A stretch of 64,000 nt of DNA from Winogradskyella sp. PC-19 (GTDB lineage Bacteria; Bacteroidota; Bacteroidia; Flavobacteriales; Flavobacteriaceae): NCBI RefSeq assembly GCF_002163855.1, contig NZ_CP019332.1:971145-1035144 (forward strand), written 5' to 3'. Below the pieces are notes generated by a model. The model saw only the letters and a list, made by a program, of their open reading frames with translations. It had not been told where the DNA came from and did no database searches. Shown piece by piece: positions 46,916 to 56,202 of this stretch. Made by a program: the position numbers and the translations under genes. Numbering within the stretch: the first letter of the stretch is position 1; every line of letters starts with the position of its first letter.

Positions 46916-47488
46916 TTAGATACTTACTTCTTTAAAAGTGTCTTCGCTAAACTCTTGTAATTTTTCCTTTAGTTGCATAACTAGATTCAATCTAAATTTT
47001 AGATTATCAATTAATGCGTCCAACGTTTCTTCGTTAGGTCCATTATCGTTTAGCTCTACAGTTAAGTTGTCATATTCTGAATTTAATTCTTTAAGTCTTG
47101 CTATGTATCCGTCTACAAGACCTTTGTTATCTGGCGTTAGATTAACTTTAGATAGTTCTAGATTGATACTAGCTAGATAATAATCTTCGACTTTTTTTAG
47201 GTCTGGAGAAATGTCTCCCATTGTTTTTATCTTATCAGTTGTTACAACTTCTGTTGGCTCTATTGTTGGGTCTACAGGTGTATTAAAAAACTGAAAAGCG
47301 CCATAACTTAATCCTAGTAACACAATAACACTTGCTGCAATATTTAAAAATCCGAAATGGCTAGATTTCTTTTTCTGCGGTAACGCATCGTCTAGCTTAT
47401 CTAAAAAGCGTGCTTCGTGTCCTTGAGACATTTTTATGCTCTCGTCTTTAGGCTGATTTTTAAATAGGTCTTTAAGATTCTGTCCCAT
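46916..47488 (-). CDS. putative anti-sigma factor, single-pass membrane protein
   Basis: A 190 aa protein with a soluble N-terminus (1-45), one transmembrane helix (about 47-67, FLNIAASVIVLLGLSYGAF) and a periplasmic helical part (about 100-185). The start overlaps the sigma factor gene by 17 nt. Position, topology and coupling point to an anti-sigma factor, but no zinc-binding anti-sigma motif (HxxxCxxC) is seen, so this is inferred from context. Confidence 0.65.
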   Translation of the reverse strand: MGQNLKDLFKNQPKDESIKMSQGHEARFLDKLDDALPQKKKSSHFGFLNIAASVIVLLGLSYGAFQFFNTPVDPTIEPTEVVTTDKIKTMGDISPDLKKVEDYYLASINLELSKVNLTPDNKGLVDGYIARLKELNSEYDNLTVELNDNGPNEETLDALIDNLKFRLNLVMQLKEKLQEFSEDTFKEVSI

Positions 47489-48017
47489 TTTTTTGTGTAT
47501 TTAATAATTCTTTTAATTTTCCTTTTCCTCTCGACAGTTGCGTTCTTGAAGCAACTTCAGAGATGTTCAATATTTCTGATATTTCTTGATGATCATAACC
47601 TTCGATTAAATACAACATCAATACATATTTATATTTTTCTGGTAATTGTTGCATGGCTGTTTTTACATCTTCGATAGTAACATTATAATCAACAGACCAA
47701 TTATCATCTTCTTCAACCACTTTGAGTTGTACGTCTTCCAAATCAACCAATCTCTGCTTTTTAGATTTTAGTAGGTCAATACTTTTGTTAACTACTATTC
47801 TCTTTAACCAAGCTCCAAAAGTTACTTCGGCTTTATACTGCTCTAGTTTTGTAAATGCTTTTATAAAAGACTCTTGAACAACATCTTCTGCTTCCATAGT
47901 ATTCTTTACAAAACGCTGTGCCACGATAAGCATACCATTACAATATTGGTTATACAGTTTTAACTGCGCCTTTCGGTCGTTTTTCCTACATTTTTCAATA
48001 ATGTCTACTTGAAACAT
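47472..48017 (-). CDS. ECF-type RNA polymerase sigma factor
   Basis: A 181 aa sigma-70 family protein with region 2 (MEAEDVVQESFIKAFTKLEQY) and region 4 (LPEKYKYVLMLYLIEGYDHQEISEILNI in part, then ASRTQLSRGKGKLKELL). No region 3, as in extracytoplasmic-function sigma factors. I chose the ATG at 48017 (MFQVDIIEKCRKN) over one at 48086, because the extra 23 residues are unlike the family. It heads a three-gene operon with the putative anti-sigma factor and the repeat protein. Confidence 0.92.
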   Translation of the reverse strand: MFQVDIIEKCRKNDRKAQLKLYNQYCNGMLIVAQRFVKNTMEAEDVVQESFIKAFTKLEQYKAEVTFGAWLKRIVVNKSIDLLKSKKQRLVDLEDVQLKVVEEDDNWSVDYNVTIEDVKTAMQQLPEKYKYVLMLYLIEGYDHQEISEILNISEVASRTQLSRGKGKLKELLNTQKNGTES

Positions 48018-48202
48018 GTTTGGTTTGATATTGGTTGTTTTTGATTGGTTTGTATTAAAGACGACACAAAAAAATGAATGTTGCAAAAAATTGAAAAAAA
48101 ACTCAAAATAATTTATTTGTCTTAAAATTAAATAGCCTTAGTTCATAAATTTAGGGATTTCGATTATCTTTAATTTTTTAAAATTATGACCTCTATAGAT
48201 TT

Positions 48203-48793
48203 ATGTTGAAACGCATCCTGATTTTTCTATCCATAGCAACCGTTGCTTTATTACTGTATTCTGTTTTTGTAGAAAATATTTTTTCGCCACCATTAAGTCC
48301 AAAAGACTCTGCAGCAATAGAACTTAATGACCTAAAGCTTGAAGTTGAGTACAATAGACCATCAAAAAGAGAACGCGAAATTTTTGGTGCCTTAGTACCT
48401 TTTGATCAAGTTTGGAGAACTGGTGCAAATGAAGCTACTACTTTTTCTTCTAATAAAGATTTAGTTATACAAGGTATGCTTTTGCCAAAAGGCAAGTATA
48501 CTTTATGGACTGTACCAATGGAAAATTCTTGGAAAGTGATGTTTAATTCAGGGCAATATAAATGGGGTGTTGACGAAAAAATGGAACCAATGTGGGATCC
48601 AAATTACGATGTTATAGAATTAGAAGTCCCAACAGAAAAAGTAGATGGTACAGTCGAAAAATTTACTATAGCTTTTGATAATACTACTGGAAATCTAAAA
48701 CTAACTCTAGCTTGGGATGCTACTAAAATTGAAGTCCCAATACAAGAAGCCAGTTTAGGAAATAATACAAATAGTATGAAACGCAGACAATAA
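48203..48793 (+). CDS. DUF2911 domain-containing membrane-anchored protein
   Basis: A 196 aa protein with an N-terminal hydrophobic anchor or signal (4-24) and a DUF2911 domain: VEYNRPSKREREIFGALVPFDQVWRTGANEATTF (as VEYNRPSKREREIFG and VWRTGANEATTF), LPKGKYTLWTVP and FAFD-like IAFDNTTGNLKLTLAWD. Function of the domain is unknown. It lies 10 nt before meaB. TATCTTTA (48165-48172) is a possible -7 box. Confidence 0.85.
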   Translation: MLKRILIFLSIATVALLLYSVFVENIFSPPLSPKDSAAIELNDLKLEVEYNRPSKREREIFGALVPFDQVWRTGANEATTFSSNKDLVIQGMLLPKGKYTLWTVPMENSWKVMFNSGQYKWGVDEKMEPMWDPNYDVIELEVPTEKVDGTVEKFTIAFDNTTGNLKLTLAWDATKIEVPIQEASLGNNTNSMKRRQ

Positions 48794-48803
48794 CGAAATC
48801 GAA

Positions 48804-49883
48804 GTGGCAAAATCTGATACATCCAAAACATCTGTATTAAACGAAAAGGAAGGTATTAAAGCACCAAATTCTTTAAGTTCAGTTTCTGCCAAAGCCATTA
48901 AATCAAAACGTCAAAAACAACCTTCTGTCGATGATTTAGTTAAGGGAATTATAGACGGAAATATCACAGCATTAAGTCGCGCTATTACCCTAGTAGAAAG
49001 TACTAACCCTAAACATTCCAAAAAAGCAAATAAAATTGTAACCGCATGTTTACCTTACGCTAATAATTCTATTAGAGTTGGTATTACTGGTGTACCTGGT
49101 GTTGGTAAGAGTACGTTTATTGAAGCCTTAGGTAAGTATTTAACCCATCAAAATAAAAAAGTTGCAGTCTTAGCTGTTGACCCAAGTAGTTCGTTGAGCA
49201 AAGGCAGTATTTTGGGCGACAAAACGCGCATGGAAGATTTGGTAAAAATCAAAAATGCATTTATCAGACCTTCGCCTTCGGGAGATTCACTTGGTGGTGT
49301 TGCACGTAAAACTCGCGAAACTATTATTCTTTGTGAAGCTGCAGGTTTTGATACGCTTTTGATTGAAACTGTTGGCGTAGGACAGAGTGAAACAGCTGTA
49401 CATAGTATGGTCGATTTCTTTTTGTTATTAAAACTTGCTGGTGCTGGAGACGAACTTCAAGGTATAAAACGTGGTATTATCGAAATGGCAGATGCTATTG
49501 TCATTAACAAAGCTGATGGAGAAAACGTAAAAGCAGCAAAATCTGCTAAGCTAGAGTTTAATCGGGCATTACACTTATATCCGGAAAAAGCCTCGGGTTG
49601 GACTCCAAAAACAGCTTTATGTAGCGCATTACATAATGAAGGCATCTCTGAAGTTTGGGAAATGATAACCAATTATGTTTCTAACACTAAAGAGACTAAT
49701 TATTTTGATAGTCATCGCACTGAACAAAATAAATTCTGGTTACTACAAACCATAGAAGAACGCTTAAAGTCTAACTTCTATAATAAATCTGAAATAAAAT
49801 CCGAACTACAAAAACAGATTGAACTTATCGAATCTGGAAAGACAACACCTTTTAATGCTGCTGAGTACTTATTAGGACTATAA
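48804..49883 (+). CDS. meaB: methylmalonyl-CoA mutase-associated GTPase MeaB
   Basis: G3E-family GTPase chaperone that protects and reloads adenosylcobalamin-dependent methylmalonyl-CoA mutase. The 359 aa protein has the P-loop GITGVPGVGKSTFIEALG, AVDPSSSLSKGSILGDKTRM, PSPSGDSLGGVARKT and the NKADGEN guanine-recognition motif. Start is GTG at 48804. No mutase gene is in the window. With the adenosyltransferase at 39747 it shows a B12-dependent propionate or methylmalonyl pathway in this organism. It converges with the epimerase gene, leaving 3 nt. Confidence 0.94.
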   Translation: MAKSDTSKTSVLNEKEGIKAPNSLSSVSAKAIKSKRQKQPSVDDLVKGIIDGNITALSRAITLVESTNPKHSKKANKIVTACLPYANNSIRVGITGVPGVGKSTFIEALGKYLTHQNKKVAVLAVDPSSSLSKGSILGDKTRMEDLVKIKNAFIRPSPSGDSLGGVARKTRETIILCEAAGFDTLLIETVGVGQSETAVHSMVDFFLLLKLAGAGDELQGIKRGIIEMADAIVINKADGENVKAAKSAKLEFNRALHLYPEKASGWTPKTALCSALHNEGISEVWEMITNYVSNTKETNYFDSHRTEQNKFWLLQTIEERLKSNFYNKSEIKSELQKQIELIESGKTTPFNAAEYLLGL

Positions 49884-49886
49884 ACC

Positions 49887-50828
49887 CTAAAGAAAATTTT
49901 CCTGAAACCATTTAACCTGAGCCTCAACACTTTCTAATAAAGTTGTTTGTGGATTATAACCTAAAAGATTTCTAGCTTTATCAATATTAGCTTTTGTTCG
50001 GAGTTGGTCTCCAGCTCGTTTTGGCTTAATATCTATCTCGATAGGTTTTCCTAAAACTTTAGAAACTGCATCAATACCATCTTGTGTGGTATGCTCTACC
50101 TCTGTACCAAGGTTGATAATCTCGCCATCTACCTTGGCTTCATTACCCACAACACTTACAATACCATCAATAATATCGCCTACATAGGTAAAACTTCTTA
50201 GATGTTTATCGCTTCCTTCAAATAGAGGAAAAGCTTGACCCTTTATACCTAAATCAATAAGTTTAGTATACATCTTTTCAGGTCGTTCTCTTGGACCAAT
50301 GACAGAATATAATCGTAAACTACAAGCTTGCATTTGATTTTCTCTACTTTTTTGAAGTACCAATTGTTCAGCTGCGAGTTTAGTAACACCATAATGCGAC
50401 GCTGGTTTTGGAGCAACATCTTCCGAAAAAGTTGCTTGTAGACCATAAATTGAGGATGTTCCAATATTTACAAAAAGTTTAAGCGACTTACAGCTTAATG
50501 CAAAATCAACAAGATTTTTTGTAGCGATTACATTATTAGAAAAATAATCTTCAAAAGTTGAAGTTTGAGAAATCCCAGGTTGAGCGGCGAAATGAAATAT
50601 ATAATCGAAATCAGTATCTAATGTCTTTCCAAAATCTTCGGAACGCAAGTCCGTTTTTATAATCTTTGCGCCTTTTGTTTCAACAGCGTTTGCGTTTAGT
50701 GTTTTTAAGTCTAGACTGTAATAGTCTGAAAAATTATCAATTCCGACTACAGAATGTCCTAAATCCAAAAAACGCTCAGCACAATGCGAACCAATAAAAC
50801 CAGCAACTCCGGTAATTAATATTTTCAT
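49887..50828 (-). CDS. NAD-dependent epimerase/dehydratase family protein
   Basis: A 313 aa extended SDR enzyme. NAD-binding motif Gly7-x-x-Gly10-x-x-Gly13 (GVAGFIGS), catalytic Ser125, Tyr146 and Lys150 (YGVTK), and IDNFSDYYSLDLK, a segment seen in nucleotide-sugar epimerases such as UDP-glucuronate or UDP-glucose 4-epimerases. It probably makes an activated sugar. It is outside the polysaccharide locus but divergent from a GT2 gene. Confidence 0.85.
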   Translation of the reverse strand: MKILITGVAGFIGSHCAERFLDLGHSVVGIDNFSDYYSLDLKTLNANAVETKGAKIIKTDLRSEDFGKTLDTDFDYIFHFAAQPGISQTSTFEDYFSNNVIATKNLVDFALSCKSLKLFVNIGTSSIYGLQATFSEDVAPKPASHYGVTKLAAEQLVLQKSRENQMQACSLRLYSVIGPRERPEKMYTKLIDLGIKGQAFPLFEGSDKHLRSFTYVGDIIDGIVSVVGNEAKVDGEIINLGTEVEHTTQDGIDAVSKVLGKPIEIDIKPKRAGDQLRTKANIDKARNLLGYNPQTTLLESVEAQVKWFQENFL

Positions 50829-50937
50829 GTTGACTTAAACTATGCGTTACAAAGTAACAGCTTTTTTTTGTTTTAATCCTATGCTCCAAAAAGTAAACTA
50901 AAAAGAATATTTTTATCGTAATAAAGTTGAATCTAAA

Positions 50938-51642
50938 ATGAGTCGCACATTTACAATTATAATTCCTGTTTATAATGAGGAAGATAACCTAGAACGCCTT
51001 GAGATGGCATTATTAAACTTTCTCAATAGAGTATCTATACCTACTTCTATACTCTTTGTAAATGATGGGTCTACGGATAATAGTAAAACAATGATTGAAT
51101 CTATTTGTTTACGTAACAATGCGTTTAACTTTATCTCCATTAAAACAAATAAAGGTCTAAGCACTGCATTAAAAGCAGGTTTTGATTTTGTTGACAGCGA
51201 TTTGATTGGGTATATGGATGCTGACCTTCAAACATCACCAGAAGACTTTAATTTATTACTTAAGCACATTGACGATTATCACCTAATAACTGGAGTTAGA
51301 TTAAGTAGAAAGGATACTTTTTTTAAAAAAATAACTTCAAAAACAGCTAATGTTGTTAGACGCATTTTTACGCGAGATGGCATGGATGACACCGGTTGTC
51401 CGTTAAAAGTTATTCATTCAGACTACGCAAAACGCATCCCAATGTTTAGAGGACTACATCGTTTCTTACCTGCTATGATATTACTACAAAATGGAAAAAT
51501 AAAACAAGTACCTATCAGGCACTTTTCAAGGATTAAAGGGAAATCAAAATTTAGTCTAAGGAATAGATTTTTTGGACCATTAATAGATTGTTTTGCTTAT
51601 CTATGGATGAAAAAAAAATATGTCAACTATACTATTGAGTAG
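50938..51642 (+). CDS. GT2 glycosyltransferase (dolichyl-phosphate mannose synthase-like)
   Basis: A 234 aa GT-A enzyme with FTIIIPVYNEEDNLERL, FVNDGSTDNS and Asp94-x-Asp96 in GYMDADLQTSPEDF; DDTGCPLKVI and RFLPAMIL are typical of the DPM1/GtrB group. No C-terminal membrane helix is present. It probably charges polyprenyl phosphate with a sugar. Its last 11 nt overlap the tail of the convergent PAP2 gene. Confidence 0.87.
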   Translation: MSRTFTIIIPVYNEEDNLERLEMALLNFLNRVSIPTSILFVNDGSTDNSKTMIESICLRNNAFNFISIKTNKGLSTALKAGFDFVDSDLIGYMDADLQTSPEDFNLLLKHIDDYHLITGVRLSRKDTFFKKITSKTANVVRRIFTRDGMDDTGCPLKVIHSDYAKRIPMFRGLHRFLPAMILLQNGKIKQVPIRHFSRIKGKSKFSLRNRFFGPLIDCFAYLWMKKKYVNYTIE

Positions 51643-52219
51643 AAGAAGTCATCGGAAAATACTTTTTGGCAATAACACCATAAAGTTTATAAAAACCAAA
51701 ACCAGAAATAGCTCCGAATGTCATACCACAAATGATATCAATAGGAAAATGCACTCCAACATATATGCGGCTGTAAGCTACTGTTGCACTCCAAAATAAA
51801 AGTATAAATATTAAATTTTTATAATACGGTCTTAATATAAGTCCACCAAATACAGCAGCTGCCATCGAATTAGAAGCATGTCCTGAGAAAAAGCTACGAT
51901 TTGTACTACAACGCTCTGCAATATAACGTATGGTATCCATTATTTCTTCGCAAGCACATGGCCTAAATCGCAATACCGAACGCTTAACAACATTTGTCAT
52001 CTGATCTGTAAATGTTATCATAGCTGCAATTACAACTGCCATAACTAATAGCTTTTGCCAACCATATTTCCTATAAATAAGAGTTAGTAATATGGCGTAA
52101 AGTGGTATGAAGGTTAATTTATCTGTTATGACCAACCATAGTCCATCCCATGTTTCACTTCCTAAACTGTTTAGAAAAACAAATAATTGAGTATCGTAAT
52201 CTAATAATTGCTCTAACAT
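51632..52219 (-). CDS. PAP2 family phosphatase
   Basis: A 195 aa membrane protein with five or six helices and the three PAP2 motifs: K-x6-RP (KRSVLRFRP), FFSGHASNSMAA and SRIYVGVHFPIDI. Bacterial relatives dephosphorylate undecaprenyl pyrophosphate or phosphatidyl-glycerol phosphate. The TAATG overlap with the small gene upstream suggests coupling. A role in recycling the lipid carrier is plausible but not shown. Confidence 0.88.
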   Translation of the reverse strand: MLEQLLDYDTQLFVFLNSLGSETWDGLWLVITDKLTFIPLYAILLTLIYRKYGWQKLLVMAVVIAAMITFTDQMTNVVKRSVLRFRPCACEEIMDTIRYIAERCSTNRSFFSGHASNSMAAAVFGGLILRPYYKNLIFILLFWSATVAYSRIYVGVHFPIDIICGMTFGAISGFGFYKLYGVIAKKYFPMTSSTQ

Positions 52220-52446
52220 TAATCGTCGTATCTAGCTACTTCTCTATCGTAAAAATCTGTGGCTTGCTGAATATAATTTTCAGTCTCAGTTTCAAGTTCC
52301 TTTTGATCGTGCTGATCAAATTCTTCAAACCACTCGACTTCATCGTTTTCAAGATTAATTATAAATCTTGGAAACTCTGTATGAATGATAAATATAGCGT
52401 TTGGATAATCTGTATTATCGCCAAGTATAAATTTTGGTAACTCCAT
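52219..52446 (-). CDS. small acidic protein of unknown function
   Basis: A 75 aa protein (begins MELPKFILGDNTDYPNAIF) with no membrane segment. The second half is rich in Asp, Glu and Gln. It sits between the MATE gene (4-nt gap) and PAP2 (1-nt overlap) in one transcription unit. I do not recognise a named domain; the order and coupling suggest a real gene. Confidence 0.7.
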   Translation of the reverse strand: MELPKFILGDNTDYPNAIFIIHTEFPRFIINLENDEVEWFEEFDQHDQKELETETENYIQQATDFYDREVARYDD

Positions 52447-52450
52447 AATT

Positions 52451-53830
52451 TTAATTTACGTTTTTTAATATTAAACGCTTTGTCAAATATACAAACCTTA
52501 TGTATAATAAAATCGCTGCAGAAGTTAATCCTGCTAATAATCCAATCCATATACCCAAGCTACCATAAGCGTCTGCCTTTCCTAAAAAATAACTAATAGG
52601 AAAACCTATTAACCAATAAGCAATAAAAGTTATTATAGTTGGTATATAAACGTCTTGAAGTCCACGTAACGCTCCTAAAACTATAACTTGTAAACTGTCT
52701 GTAATTTGGAATACAGCAGCAGCTAATAATAAAGTCGCAGCAATTTTAACAACTTCAGCAGTATCCAAAGCGTTAACTGGGTCATCAAAATCTACATACA
52801 GATTAGGCAGCATACTATTAAAGATTACAAAGACCAAAGCAAATATTACAGCGAAAATAAAACCTAGGAAAAATATAGATTCGGCTATTCTTTTTAAGGC
52901 TTTAAAATCCTTAAGTCCTTTTTGATTTCCTACACGAATCATTGCCGCTACACTTAATCCCATAGCAACCATAAATGTCATTGAAGATAAGTTAAGCGCT
53001 ATCTGATTAGCTGCTTGAGCGTTTCGACCTAATGTTCCGCTAAGCCAAATAGCTGCAGTAAATATTCCTACTTCAAAAAACATTTGCATAGCACTTGGCA
53101 AGCCTAAATTGGTAAGTTTTTTCAGAGCTTGCTTTGTTAATGTGAAGAAATTTATCCCAGTAACATAAAGTCTAGATTTTTCACGCTTAGACAATAAAAA
53201 CCATAAATAAAATAGCATTACAAAACGTGACACTAATGTTCCAACTGCTGCTCCAACAATTCCCATTTGAGGAAAACCAAACTTTCCAAAAATCAATATA
53301 TAATTGATTATTACATTTAACACATTAGCAATTATAGTAGCATACATCGGATATTTTGTCAAGGACATACCATCACTAAACTGCTTAAATGCTTGAAAAA
53401 TAATTAATGGCACTAATGAAAAAGCAACCAAATCTAAATAAGGTAATGCCAGAACAACCACTTCTTCAGGTTGATCCATAATGTACATTAGGGGCTTGGC
53501 AAATAATAGTAATACAAAAAGTATAAGTGATAAAAGTGTACATAAAAATAAGCCGTGTTTGAAGGCTGATTTTCCTTTCTCAAAATTTCCTTCGGTATCT
53601 GCTTCTGCTACTAATGGTGTAATTGCAGTTGAAAAACCGATACCAATTGACATAGCAATAAAAATAAAACTATTACCCAAAGATACTGCTGCTAATTCTG
53701 CAGCACCCAATTGACCTACCATAACGTTATCCACGAAACTGACAAACGTATGACCAAGCATACCCAAAATCACTGGTGTTGCTAACTTTAAGTTGTATGA
53801 AAATTCTTTGGTGTAGTTGCTTAAAACCAT
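52451..53830 (-). CDS. MATE family multidrug/Na+ antiporter
   Basis: A 459 aa protein with about twelve helices in two MatE halves: TPVILGMLGHTFVSFVDNVMVGQLGAAELAAVSLG near the start (given as PVILGMLGHTFV and FVDNVMVGQLGAAELAA) and GLPSAMQMFFEVG / AAMIRVGNQKG in the second. NorM-type drug or metabolite efflux is the usual role. It is not a Wzx flippase: the sequence belongs with the MATE family proper. Confidence 0.9.
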   Translation of the reverse strand: MVLSNYTKEFSYNLKLATPVILGMLGHTFVSFVDNVMVGQLGAAELAAVSLGNSFIFIAMSIGIGFSTAITPLVAEADTEGNFEKGKSAFKHGLFLCTLLSLILFVLLLFAKPLMYIMDQPEEVVVLALPYLDLVAFSLVPLIIFQAFKQFSDGMSLTKYPMYATIIANVLNVIINYILIFGKFGFPQMGIVGAAVGTLVSRFVMLFYLWFLLSKREKSRLYVTGINFFTLTKQALKKLTNLGLPSAMQMFFEVGIFTAAIWLSGTLGRNAQAANQIALNLSSMTFMVAMGLSVAAMIRVGNQKGLKDFKALKRIAESIFFLGFIFAVIFALVFVIFNSMLPNLYVDFDDPVNALDTAEVVKIAATLLLAAAVFQITDSLQVIVLGALRGLQDVYIPTIITFIAYWLIGFPISYFLGKADAYGSLGIWIGLLAGLTSAAILLYIRFVYLTKRLILKNVN

Positions 53831-53886
53831 GGCGCAAAAGTAGCAGTTTTGCTTTTAGAAAAATACGCATTATAAATCTATTTATA

Positions 53887-54828
53887 TTACAGAATAGCAA
53901 TACACTTCTTAGCCTCCTCAAATTCAGCAACCATTTCCTCAACAATTTTAGAAACAGGTTTTATATCATGAATTAATCCTGCAATTTGACCAATCTCCAA
54001 TTCACCATCTTCTAAATCGCCTTCAAACATACCCCGTTTGGCGCGTGCACGCCCAAGTAATTCTTTTAGTTGCTCTGGTGTTGGTCCAGTCTTATATAAT
54101 TCTTGAACCTCATTATAGAATTTATTTTTTATCAAACGTACTGGCGCTAATTCTTTTAAGGTCAGCTGCGTATCACCTTCTTTAGCATCAACAACAACTT
54201 CCTTAAAAGCTTTGTGCGCAGAAGATTCGTCACTAGCGACAAAACGACTTCCAACTTGTACGCCATCTGCTCCTAAAATCATAGTAGCTAACATAGCTTT
54301 ACCAGTAGCAATACCACCAGCTGCAATAAGCGGAATACTTAACTGCTCTTTTACCATTGGAATTAATGTCAGTGTTGTTGTTTCGTCACGGCCATTGTGA
54401 CCACCAGCTTCAAAACCTTCTGCAACTATAGCATCCACACCTGCTGCTTCTGCCTTAAGTGCAAATTTGACACTGCTTACCACATGAACAACAGTTATAC
54501 CTCTATCCTGTAACCACTTGGTCCATGTCTTTGGATTGCCCGCAGAAGTAAAAACAATCTTGACGCCTTCTTCTAGAATGATATCCATAATCTCTTCAAT
54601 ATTTGGATATAGCATAGGTACATTGACTCCAAAAGGTTTATCTGTTGCTACTTTACATTTTTGAATATGTTCTCGTAAGACATCTGGGTACATTGAACCT
54701 GCACCAATAAGACCTAATATTCCTGAATTACTAGCAGCAGAAGCTAAACGCCAGCCACTATTCCAAATCATACCAGCTTGAATGATTGGATATTTTATAT
54801 TAAAAAGTTCAGTGATTTTATTTGCCAT
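53887..54828 (-). CDS. nitronate monooxygenase-like FMN-dependent TIM-barrel oxidoreductase
   Basis: A 313 aa protein. IIQAGMIWNSGWRLASAASNSGILGLIGAGS (IIQAGM, then NSGILGLIGAGS) and the phosphate-binding segment PLIAAGGIATGKAMLATMILGADGVQVGSRF (in pieces IAAGGIATGKAM, GADGVQVGSRF) match the NPD/2-nitropropane dioxygenase family. EGFEAGGHNGR carries the conserved His. Members oxidise nitronates or act as enoyl reductases; which applies here cannot be told. Confidence 0.88.
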   Translation of the reverse strand: MANKITELFNIKYPIIQAGMIWNSGWRLASAASNSGILGLIGAGSMYPDVLREHIQKCKVATDKPFGVNVPMLYPNIEEIMDIILEEGVKIVFTSAGNPKTWTKWLQDRGITVVHVVSSVKFALKAEAAGVDAIVAEGFEAGGHNGRDETTTLTLIPMVKEQLSIPLIAAGGIATGKAMLATMILGADGVQVGSRFVASDESSAHKAFKEVVVDAKEGDTQLTLKELAPVRLIKNKFYNEVQELYKTGPTPEQLKELLGRARAKRGMFEGDLEDGELEIGQIAGLIHDIKPVSKIVEEMVAEFEEAKKCIAIL

Positions 54829-54864
54829 TAATTTGATTATTTAATGGCATAAAGTTAAGGAAAA

Positions 54865-54887
54865 GATACTTCGACAAGCTCAGTATC
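54865..54887 (-). repeat. interspersed hairpin repeat with 6-bp arms
   Basis: On the minus strand, arms GATACT and AGTATC enclose the 11-nt interior GAGCTTGTCGA. It lies in the gap between the nitronate-monooxygenase-like gene and mnmA. Confidence 0.75.
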
Positions 54888-54911
54888 GTATTAAATTATA
54901 AGCTTGAAATA

Positions 54912-56105
54912 TTATGAAATAACACCCGAACCAATTAATTCGTCATCTAGATACCAAGCTACAAATTGTCCTTCTGTAATTGCGGATTGTTTATTTTCAA
55001 ATTCAACATATAAACCTGATGCTACTTTGTGAAGTGTAGCATTTTCTAAAACTTGACGATAACGAATACGAGCTTTGACTTGCATGTTTTCGCCATCTGA
55101 TAATTGTAAATCTTCACGAACCCAATGTAACTCTTCATTTTTTACAAATAAAACAGAACGGTATAATCCAGGATGTTTATTTCCTTGCCCTGTGTAAATA
55201 ACATTTTCGTTGACATCGGTATCTATTACAAAAAGAGGCTCTACAGTTCCACCAACTGCCAAACCTTTGCGTTGTCCTTTGGTAAAATAATGTGCGCCTT
55301 GATGCTTACCAACAACTTTACCGTCAGAAGTAGAATACTGTATTTTATTAGCATGAAAAGCGAGCTCACTCTCTTTAGAATCAAAGCGAGGAATAGATTT
55401 ATGGTATGCTTCTAAATTTTCTGGAATTTCGATAATAACACCTTCTTTTGGCTTTAATTTTTGTTGTAAAAACTCTGGAAGTCTTACTTTTCCAATAAAA
55501 CAAAGTCCTTGAGAATCTTTTTTATCGGCTGTTATTAAATCTTGCGTTTTTGCAATTTCTCTAACCTCGGGCTTAGTTAACTCTCCTATTGGAAATAAAG
55601 CCTTTGCGAGTTGAGCTTGCGATAACTGACACAAAAAATAAGATTGGTCCTTATTGTTATCAACACCTGATAATAATTGATGTACTTTTTCTCCACTTTT
55701 TTCAATCGTTGCTTTACGGCAATAATGTCCGGTTGCCACATAATCAGCTCCCAATTCTAAGGCGATATCCATAAAGACATCAAATTTAATTTCGCGATTA
55801 CATAATACGTCTGGGTTTGGTGTGCGTCCGTTTTCGTATTCTTTAAAGATGTAATCTACAATGCGTTCTTTGTATTGCACACTTAAATCAACTGTTTGAA
55901 AAGGTATACCTAACTTATCTGCCACTAACATAGCGTCATTGCTATCTTCTAACCATGGACATTCATCAGAAATAGTTACAGAATCGTCATGCCAATTTTT
56001 CATAAATAACCCAATGACCTCATAACCTTGTTCTTTTAGAAGGTATGCTGCTACACTTGAATCTACGCCTCCAGAAAGGCCTACTATGACACGTTTATTA
56101 TTCAT
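54912..56105 (-). CDS. mnmA: tRNA 2-thiouridine(34) synthase MnmA
   Basis: Thiolates U34 of Lys, Glu and Gln tRNAs. The 397 aa protein has the PP-loop [15 protein letters not shown] (9-23), catalytic Cys102 in [12 protein letters not shown] and persulfide-forming Cys202 in [16 protein letters not shown] and the beta-barrel end are also typical. A flavobacterial insertion of about 15 residues follows the strand around [18 protein letters not shown]. Single gene, no operon partners apparent. Confidence 0.95.
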   Translation of the reverse strand: MNNKRVIVGLSGGVDSSVAAYLLKEQGYEVIGLFMKNWHDDSVTISDECPWLEDSNDAMLVADKLGIPFQTVDLSVQYKERIVDYIFKEYENGRTPNPDVLCNREIKFDVFMDIALELGADYVATGHYCRKATIEKSGEKVHQLLSGVDNNKDQSYFLCQLSQAQLAKALFPIGELTKPEVREIAKTQDLITADKKDSQGLCFIGKVRLPEFLQQKLKPKEGVIIEIPENLEAYHKSIPRFDSKESELAFHANKIQYSTSDGKVVGKHQGAHYFTKGQRKGLAVGGTVEPLFVIDTDVNENVIYTGQGNKHPGLYRSVLFVKNEELHWVREDLQLSDGENMQVKARIRYRQVLENATLHKVASGLYVEFENKQSAITEGQFVAWYLDDELIGSGVIS

Positions 56106-56202
56106 TATAATCTATAACTTAAAGTGGTGCAAATTTAAAAAATAAATGCCCATAATGGGCAGTTATTGTATTGGAAAGATGAATCTAATGTATTGATATA
56201 AT

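Noticed and set aside
52451-53830. MATE transporter as the missing Wzx flippase
   Set aside because: The sequence has MATE rather than Wzx signatures and lies 17 kb from the polysaccharide locus on a separate unit.
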